DNA of 64,000 bases from Rhizobiaceae bacterium. Its GTDB lineage: Bacteria > Pseudomonadota > Alphaproteobacteria > Rhizobiales > Rhizobiaceae. This document shows positions 59,152 through 64,000 of this stretch, in pieces. Position numbers and translations under genes: made by a program. The DNA lies in the NCBI GenBank assembly GCA_017643495.1, contig JAEPNK010000001.1:1717623-1781622 (forward strand), read 5' to 3'. The notes beneath the pieces are model-generated. The model searched no databases and had not been told where the DNA came from. It saw only the letters and a program-made list of their open reading frames with translations. Numbering within the stretch: the stretch's first letter is position 1; each line of letters begins with the position of its first letter.

Positions 59152-59994
59152 TTATTTCAGGCCGATCTCGCGCAGCCTTTCATCAAGATACTCACCTGCT
59201 GTCTGTTTTTCGTCCAGTTGCACTTCTGGGCGTGGATGAACGAAAAGGGGCATCGAGTAACGTGAACGGTTTTCCTGATCAGGCGGATTTACAACCCGAT
59301 GGGGCGTTGAGGGGTAATACCCTCCTGTAGCCTTTGAAAGCATGTCACCGGAATTTATGGTGATGTATCCGGAATTGCAGGGGACATCATGCCAGTCTCC
59401 CTTGCTGTCCTTGGCCTGCAAACCCGGCTCGCTTCCGGTTACCAGAAGTGTGATCAGGTTAATGTCTTCGTGGGCTGCTGCACGGACTTCACCAGCTTCA
59501 ACATTGTCGGGAAGTGGCGGATAATGAAGTACACGCAACAGGTTGTGTTCACTGCCGGAAATCATGTCAGTCAGCGATTGTGAGAGTTTGCTTCTCGTCT
59601 CGGAGGGCATGTGGTTGTCCAGCCAGTCGAGCAACTCGGCACCGATTGCAATCATTTTTTTCTGAAATGACCTGGTTTCGCTTTCCACATCGGCTGGAAC
59701 AGGCTTGCTCTCGTAGACGTGGTAAAATTCCTTCAGGTCCTTTTGAGCGCTACCCTTCGCATTTTCAGATTTGTAGCCGTAATAACCGTGAACTTCGCCC
59801 GGTTGAACTGCATCTTTGAACCGGTCATCCTTGGTAAAGTAGTTTGACCAGGCTTTGTACATTTGATCGATTTCATTTTTTGAAATCGGATGGCCCTTGA
59901 GAATGGCAAAGCCCGTCTCGTGAAGCGATTTTGAAAATTTCACACCTGCATCGGGATCATCGTAAGCGATCGCCAGAACATTGAAATCCGACAT
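59152..59994 (-). CDS. 2-oxoglutarate/Fe(II)-dependent oxygenase (isopenicillin N synthase family)
   Basis: A 280-residue DIOX/2OG-FeII_Oxy fold protein. The iron triad is His175-x-Asp177 (A-A-A-H-E-D-I-N-L-I-T-L-L) and His232 (S-T-P-H-R-V-V-N-P). Arg243 or Arg245 before S-M-P-L would bind 2-oxoglutarate. The start overlaps the stop of the nucleoside hydrolase gene by one base. Location between a nucleoside hydrolase and a nucleoside-binding protein points to oxidation of a nucleoside, base or sugar, as thymine-7-hydroxylase-like enzymes do in fungi. No such activity is proved for this protein. Confidence 0.86.
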   Translation of the reverse strand: MSDFNVLAIAYDDPDAGVKFSKSLHETGFAILKGHPISKNEIDQMYKAWSNYFTKDDRFKDAVQPGEVHGYYGYKSENAKGSAQKDLKEFYHVYESKPVPADVESETRSFQKKMIAIGAELLDWLDNHMPSETRSKLSQSLTDMISGSEHNLLRVLHYPPLPDNVEAGEVRAAAHEDINLITLLVTGSEPGLQAKDSKGDWHDVPCNSGYITINSGDMLSKATGGYYPSTPHRVVNPPDQENRSRYSMPLFVHPRPEVQLDEKQTAGEYLDERLREIGLK

Positions 59995-60950
59995 TAAACC
60001 TCGTTACTGTTTGATTGTTGGCTGTCTGGTGCCGACTTCATGATATCAAGAAACCGCTCTCGCACCGCATTGGCGTCAATGCCGGTGGCAACTCTTGTAT
60101 TCATTCTGCCCTCTCCCTGATACCGGATGGTTTTTCCGGTTTCCTCACCATCAAGGATAACACCAACAGGGGTTTCGTCAAACGAAACAAACTGAGGGGA
60201 CACAATTGAAATAACTGCCGTGGGATCGTGCATGTGACAACCATCAATGCCGTCTACCTTCCGATGGAAATCAAAATAGAATTGTGCGGCATCATCGAGA
60301 AATCCACCGAACTTGGGAGAGGCTGATGCAAGGGCTGCAAAATCTGCGGGAGAACAGATAATCCGATGCGTTACGTCAAGGCCGATCATTGACACTTTCC
60401 AGTTTGCGGAAAACACCTTTTCGGCGGCATGCGGATCCTGCCAGATATTGGCTTCGGCATGGGGAGTTACATTCCCACCTTCATCAAGGCTTCCACCCAT
60501 TACGGTAACCGATTTTACTTTGCTTGCGAGTGACGAGTCGTGTTCAAGCGCCAGTGCCAGGTTCGTCAAGGGACCTACCGGACACAGAACAAGCTCACCT
60601 TCATGCAGGTCAGCCATTTTGCAGATGAACTCATGTGCCGGTTCTTTTGCCGGCTTTCTTTTCGGGGTAAAGGCAGGAACATCTCCAAAACCTTCCCGGC
60701 CATGAACTTCCCAGGCAACTTCCCTTGCCTCCTGAACAAGAGGTCGCGTGGCACCGGCGGCAACGGGTATGTCGAGACCGGTCATCTCGACAAGTGCGAG
60801 GGCATTTCTGGTGGCGATTTCAGTTGTAACATTGCCGAAAATCGAGGTGAGCCCCACCAATTCGATAGCGGGATCAAAAGCTGCATAGAGTACGGCCATT
60901 GCATCATCAACGCCCGGATCGGTATCAATAAGTACTTTTGTTGGGGTCAT
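59994..60950 (-). CDS. Inosine-uridine preferring nucleoside hydrolase family protein
   Basis: A 318-residue enzyme. The calcium-binding N-terminal D-T-D-P-G-V-D-D-A-M-A lies at residues 9-19, with G-N-V-T-T at about 40. V-M-G-G-S and G-L-D-V-T-H-R-I-I (with the later metal-binding Asp in H-D-P-T-A-V) are also present. It splits ribonucleosides into base and ribose, which the ribokinase upstream can then phosphorylate. It overlaps the ribokinase gene by four bases. Confidence 0.92.
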   Translation of the reverse strand: MTPTKVLIDTDPGVDDAMAVLYAAFDPAIELVGLTSIFGNVTTEIATRNALALVEMTGLDIPVAAGATRPLVQEAREVAWEVHGREGFGDVPAFTPKRKPAKEPAHEFICKMADLHEGELVLCPVGPLTNLALALEHDSSLASKVKSVTVMGGSLDEGGNVTPHAEANIWQDPHAAEKVFSANWKVSMIGLDVTHRIICSPADFAALASASPKFGGFLDDAAQFYFDFHRKVDGIDGCHMHDPTAVISIVSPQFVSFDETPVGVILDGEETGKTIRYQGEGRMNTRVATGIDANAVRERFLDIMKSAPDSQQSNSNEV

Positions 60951-61846
60951 CCTGATTTCCGTTCATGAAGAAAACTGGTTACTTCCTCTCGGGAAGGAAT
61001 GGCTGTCGCCGCACCGTGACGCGTCACCTGGATTGCAGAAGCTGCTGCTGCATATTCAAGTGCTTCTGCAAGCGTGCAACCCATGTCATGCATCGCCAGA
61101 AAACTGCCCAGAAACGTGTCACCGGCACCTGTTGTATCCTTGGCCTCCACCTGAAAAGCCTTTTGGTCGAACCGCTCGTTATTTTTGTAAAACCTGGCGC
61201 CATCCTGCCCCAGGGTAACAAGAAGTTGTGACACAGGTATTTCTTCAAGAGGAACACCCAGTGTTCTGGATAGCGCCTCAGCTTCTCCCTGATTGACAGC
61301 CAGCAGGTCAATTTTACTGATCAGGGAAAGGACTGTTTCCGCATCAAATGGAGCAGCAGCATAGGCAACGGGCATGTTGTATTCTTTTGCTGCCTGCACA
61401 ATCTCGCGGGCAAGATTGGTTTCGTTTTGCAGCAATACCCAGCCGTTGCCGGAATTGTTTTTCAGGGAGTTTTCTATCATTGAGGAGGTAAAGGACTGGT
61501 TGGCCCCGCCCTCGATGACAATCTGGTTCTCGCCTTTACGATCAATAGATATAATTGCATGACCAGTGGGCTTGTCAGACAGTGTGATGATATGGTCGAG
61601 GGAAACACCCAGTCCGCGAATTTCATCCAGTGCCCATTGTCCATCGGTTCCAACCGCGCCGACATGTATGAGCTTTCCCCTTGCCTGGGCAACAGCAATG
61701 GACTGGTTCATGCCTTTTCCGCCAAGGAACTTGTCATAGCCCTTGGAAAATAGCGTTTCCCCTGGCTTCGGCATGTGGTCCACCTGATATACGTGATCAA
61801 TGTTGATTGACCCGAAATTTATGATCATGCCAGCAGCCTGAGCCAT
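60947..61846 (-). CDS. rbsK: Ribokinase (PfkB family)
   Basis: A 299-residue PfkB-family sugar kinase. N-F-G-S-I-N-I-D-H-V-Y (about 9-19), G-G-K-G-M-N-Q-S-I-A-V-A (about 43-54) and the catalytic loop D-T-T-G-A-G-D-T-F-L-G-S-F (about 236-248) identify it. Translation could start at the ATG at 61846 or at the seventh codon ATG; neither has a strong ribosome binding site. It heads the minus-strand operon that ends with the two permeases. Confidence 0.88.
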   Translation of the reverse strand: MAQAAGMIINFGSINIDHVYQVDHMPKPGETLFSKGYDKFLGGKGMNQSIAVAQARGKLIHVGAVGTDGQWALDEIRGLGVSLDHIITLSDKPTGHAIISIDRKGENQIVIEGGANQSFTSSMIENSLKNNSGNGWVLLQNETNLAREIVQAAKEYNMPVAYAAAPFDAETVLSLISKIDLLAVNQGEAEALSRTLGVPLEEIPVSQLLVTLGQDGARFYKNNERFDQKAFQVEAKDTTGAGDTFLGSFLAMHDMGCTLAEALEYAAAASAIQVTRHGAATAIPSREEVTSFLHERKSG

Positions 61847-61879
61847 TATGGTTGAATTGATAAGCTGACGTTAAAACCC

Positions 61880-62058
61880 GCTTGCCCTGCTGGCAAGCAA
61901 GGTTTTCTGGCAAAACCCTGCGTAATGGTGAAACGCACTAATTTTGAAAGACAGGACAAACGTTTGGCAAGAAACCGGCTGGCGGACACTCTGCTGTATG
62001 GTCCAATTCATGCCCTGTTGCCACTGGCAAACTTTTGCCCGCCAGTGGCATGCATTTT
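61880..62058 (+). ncRNA. Candidate small RNA or structured element
   Basis: The 270-base gap between ribokinase and the HmoA-like gene holds no gene I can support but three inverted repeats: GCTTGCC/GGCAAGC (61880-61898), GGTTTT/AAAACC (61901-61917) and a perfect 10-bp stem TGCCACTGGC/GCCAGTGGCA (62019-62028 and 62041-62050). The last is followed three bases later by T6 on the plus strand, which resembles an intrinsic terminator. Both neighbours are on the minus strand, so it cannot end them. No promoter is assigned. Confidence 0.35.
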
Positions 62059-62116
62059 TTAGAATGCGGAGTTTGTTTTGGGAGCCCGTTTTGGGCGGGC
62101 ACCTGCTGTTTTGGGC

Positions 62117-62431
62117 TTATGCACCCACAACGCTTTTGAAACCCTCGAAATTGGGGTGTCCAAGGTAGAGTTTCTTGTTGTTGCCGGCGTTTTTGTGGGC
62201 CTGTTTGAAGTTTTCCGACTTTGTCCAGGCGATGAAATCATCTTCGCTTTTCCATACTGTATGAGAAGCAAAAAGTGTATAGCCCTCATCCTCATTCAAT
62301 GCGCCCCGCATTAGATGGAATTCAACAAATCCGGGCATTTCATTCAGTGAGGATTTGCGGTTTTTCCATACGTCCTCAAACTCTGTTTCCTGGCCCTCAA
62401 TTACTTTGAAGCGGTTCATTGCAAGATACAT
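62117..62431 (-). CDS. HmoA-like antibiotic biosynthesis monooxygenase (ABM) family protein
   Basis: A 104-residue ferredoxin-like-fold protein starting M-Y-L-A-M-N-R-F-K-V at the ATG 62429-62431 behind AAAGGAC. N-R-F-K-V, the F-E-D-V-W-K-N-R-K-S helix, then M-P-G-F-V-E-F-H-L-M and F-I-A-W-T-K-S-E-N-F-K-Q-A-H match haem-degrading monooxygenases of the IsdG/HmoA type. It lies 17 bases after tonB in the same direction, suggesting that TonB-driven haem uptake ends in haem cleavage. A simple ABM-domain protein with another role remains possible. Confidence 0.83.
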   Translation of the reverse strand: MYLAMNRFKVIEGQETEFEDVWKNRKSSLNEMPGFVEFHLMRGALNEDEGYTLFASHTVWKSEDDFIAWTKSENFKQAHKNAGNNKKLYLGHPNFEGFKSVVGA

Positions 62432-62448
62432 GTCAGTCCTTTCAGATG

Positions 62449-63450
62449 TTACTTGAATACAATTGGAACGTTGAATGCCCACCTGGATCGTCTGGCAGCG
62501 TCAGGTATTTGGGGGAATGGTGCCGCACGGCGTACGGTACTTACTGCCGCGGCATCAAGATTGGCCGAGCCTGATCCCTTGATGATCCGTACATTACTTA
62601 CCGAGCCTGATTTCAAGACTACAAAGCTGACGACGACACGTCCGTCTGACCGTGTCTTTCCGTTTTTCTTGGGACGTACTTTCGCTCGTCTGATTTTGCG
62701 TTGGATCTTGCCGGGATAGTTGGAAACGGAAGCGTTGCCGGCAAGGCTGGCCATCCGGCTTTTTTTGCCACTTCTGTTTTGTTTGGCCTTTTTGTTTCCG
62801 GTTTTTGTACCTGCCCGGTTGTTCGCTTGCTGTGATCCGTTGTTGCCAGAAGTTGTGCGTTTCTGTTTCTGGACCGTTTGAGTGACTTTTTTCGCAGGTC
62901 GTTTCTTTGCAGTCTGTCTTTTGACGGGTTCTGCTTCTTTTCGGGCCTGCTTAACAACCTTTCTTGGCTGGGGCACAGGCACGACAGATTCGGGGGGAAC
63001 AAGAGAAGAGACAGAATCAGGGGTTTCGACCGTTTCAGATAATGGCGCTTCCTCTGGAGGCAGTGCGTTTTGTACGGTTTCATGTGTCTGTTCATTAGGC
63101 TCAAGTGCACTCAGTTGAACCGGCTGTACTGCGGGTTCAGTTTCTTGCAGGTCAGACTCTGTTGGTTTTGGTTGTTCGGAAGATATGGTTTCGGGTTCAA
63201 TGGTTTCTATTACTTCCGATTCAGTTGCTTGCTGCTCATCAGCAGGTGTTTCGACGGGCTCGACAATTTCACTTGGAGCACCTGAGGCACGCATTTCCGT
63301 AAATGCTTCTCCAAAAGTTTCCACAGCAAGCTCGGTGCCACCCTGGATTTGGGCGTCGGGGTCAGCATCCTTGAAGACACTACCCAGGGCAATGTGCGCT
63401 GCGATCGACAGGGCAACTGCAAGGGGCCATTTTAACGTTTGAATTTTCAC
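62449..63450 (-). CDS. tonB: TonB family energy transducer
   Basis: A 333-residue protein. A single N-terminal membrane helix (K-W-P-L-A-V-A-L-S-I-A-A-H-I-A-L-G) contains the conserved His. A very long acidic, then lysine-rich, proline-spaced region (about 30-245) spans the periplasm. The C-terminal TonB domain begins Y-P-G-K-I-Q-R-K-I-R-R and contains D-G-R-V-V-V-S-F-V-V-L-K-S-G-S-V. Couples the inner-membrane proton gradient to outer-membrane receptors. It overlaps the ExbD gene by four bases. Confidence 0.9.
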   Translation of the reverse strand: MKIQTLKWPLAVALSIAAHIALGSVFKDADPDAQIQGGTELAVETFGEAFTEMRASGAPSEIVEPVETPADEQQATESEVIETIEPETISSEQPKPTESDLQETEPAVQPVQLSALEPNEQTHETVQNALPPEEAPLSETVETPDSVSSLVPPESVVPVPQPRKVVKQARKEAEPVKRQTAKKRPAKKVTQTVQKQKRTTSGNNGSQQANNRAGTKTGNKKAKQNRSGKKSRMASLAGNASVSNYPGKIQRKIRRAKVRPKKNGKTRSDGRVVVSFVVLKSGSVSNVRIIKGSGSANLDAAAVSTVRRAAPFPQIPDAARRSRWAFNVPIVFK

Positions 63451-63854
63451 TTGGAGGACTTCTCCGTAACAATTCGGATTTCAGCGATTCCTGCTGCCTT
63501 GATCTGGTTGATGACGTCGATAACCCGAACCGCACTCGCGTCCTTGTCGGGCAGGATTCTCAGTGGAGCGGGGGAAATTGTCTCTTTTGATGACGGGGAC
63601 ATGCCTTCAAGATAACTTTCAAGCGTTACCTGGACACCATTCGCAAAAAGTGAGCCATCCTTGCGCACTCCCAACGCGCCTTCGAGTTCAGCATTGTTCT
63701 CGCGGGTATTGTCCACCGGCGTGATTGCGCGATCAAGCGGTGGGACGATAGTGCCTGCAATGAGAAAGAATATCAGCATCAGAAAGACAATGTTGATGAG
63801 GGCAACCGTTGTGTCGCGCTCCTTGCTCTTTCTTGGCTGGGATAACGATATCAT
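63447..63854 (-). CDS. exbD: ExbD/TolR family biopolymer transport protein
   Basis: A 135-residue protein with one membrane helix: T-V-A-L-I-N-I-V-F-L-M-L-I-F-F-L-I-A-G-T (about 16-35). The V-A-L-I-N-I-V-F-L-M-L-I-F-F motif is the ExbD/TolR core but has Asn in the place usually taken by the conserved Asp of the proton path (D25 in E. coli ExbD). The periplasmic domain is truncated-looking but of normal total length. Its ATG abuts the stop of a second ExbD-like gene. Confidence 0.87.
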   Translation of the reverse strand: MISLSQPRKSKERDTTVALINIVFLMLIFFLIAGTIVPPLDRAITPVDNTRENNAELEGALGVRKDGSLFANGVQVTLESYLEGMSPSSKETISPAPLRILPDKDASAVRVIDVINQIKAAGIAEIRIVTEKSSK

Positions 63855-64000
63855 TATTTCACCAGAGTAGGTTGGATTTTTGCGGCCCCCAGCATTTCAA
63901 TCGCATCGACCATGGATTGTGCCGTGACATCTTCGCTTACCCGTATGATGGCCTTTACGGTCTCGCCATCCGGTTTCTCGTATACGGAAAGGTGGGTGGG
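63854..64000 (-). CDS. Second ExbD-like protein (C-terminal end, cut by window)
   Basis: The last 48 codons of a gene whose TAA stop shares one base with the start of the next ExbD gene. The fragment (from L-S-V-Y-E-K-P-D-G-E to I-Q-P-T-L-V-K) has the V-x-V-S-E-D-V-T-A-Q-S-M-V-D-A-I-E-M-L-G-A-A pattern of the ExbD periplasmic domain. Tandem exbD copies follow exbB in many TonB operons, so an exbB gene is expected just beyond the right edge. Confidence 0.72.
   Translation of the reverse strand, partial: PTHLSVYEKPDGETVKAIIRVSEDVTAQSMVDAIEMLGAAKIQPTLVK

Noticed and set aside
1-64000. CRISPR arrays, tRNA or rRNA genes, insertion sequences, prophage
   Set aside because: No regular repeat-spacer series, no cloverleaf or rRNA sequence, no transposase, integrase or phage protein seen on either strand.

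Overview
The window looks like a chromosomal segment of an alphaproteobacterium, probably a marine or host-associated member of the Hyphomicrobiales. This is an inference from gene content: many solute-binding-protein transporters (two TRAP, two BMP-type ABC, one thiamine-precursor ABC, one tungstate ABC), tightly overlapped operons, and a formate dehydrogenase locus with the DUF3305/DUF3306/DUF6352/DUF6505 accessory set typical of that group. I see no rRNA, tRNA, insertion sequence, phage or CRISPR array. About 66 genes are supported, the first and last of them cut by the window edges.

Layout. (1) 1-10.2 kb: an organic-acid locus. A minus-strand operon (class V aminotransferase, TRAP DctP-DctQ-DctM, enoyl-CoA hydratase, CaiB-type CoA-transferase, GlcG/HbpS-like protein) diverges from a fused FAD/Fe-S 2-hydroxyacid dehydrogenase and a GntR/FCD regulator. 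(2) 10.2-12 kb: a GSCFA protein. (3) 12.2-18.1 kb: a BMP-type ABC importer with an embedded amidase. (4) 18.2-20.9 kb: a TPP riboswitch followed by a ThiY-ThiZ-ThiX-like importer. (5) 20.9-31.9 kb: a second TRAP operon, an IclR regulator, and a catabolic operon (aconitase-type hydratase large and small subunits, a PEP-mutase/isocitrate-lyase-family lyase, an aminopeptidase-T/NicX-like protein). A converging minus-strand pair encodes a B12-dependent mutase and a ProC-like reductase. Matching palindromes with the same geometry sit before the TRAP promoter and the hydratase promoter.

(6) 32-36 kb: an ectoine-hydrolase-like M24 enzyme, a TetR regulator with tandem operators beside an AhpD-like protein, and an epoxide-hydrolase-type hydrolase. 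(7) 35.6-54.4 kb: a formate dehydrogenase region. TupA/B/C (tungstate uptake) and a small cytochrome c diverge from Mrp, TorD, a Tat-signal small protein, FdhA-FdhB-FdhC, a WD40-cytochrome c fusion, a 43-residue membrane protein, an HtrA-like protease, DUF6494, a probable pseudo-biotin/lipoate ligase, DUF6505, DUF6352, a small membrane protein, a multi-cluster ferredoxin protein, DUF3305 and DUF3306. (8) 54.5-61.8 kb: a nucleoside uptake and salvage operon (ribokinase, nucleoside hydrolase, 2-oxoglutarate oxygenase, BMP-type ABC importer). (9) 62.1-64 kb: HmoA-like monooxygenase, TonB and two ExbD-type proteins, which suggests haem or iron acquisition.

Most unusual is the 24.9-31.9 kb region. 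Its hydratase, lyase and B12 mutase correspond to three late steps of anaerobic nicotinate fermentation (2-methyleneglutarate mutase, dimethylmaleate hydratase, dimethylmalate lyase), but here they sit with a TRAP importer and an IclR switch and have altered active-site signatures. Function is inferred from family membership and gene order; no database search was run.
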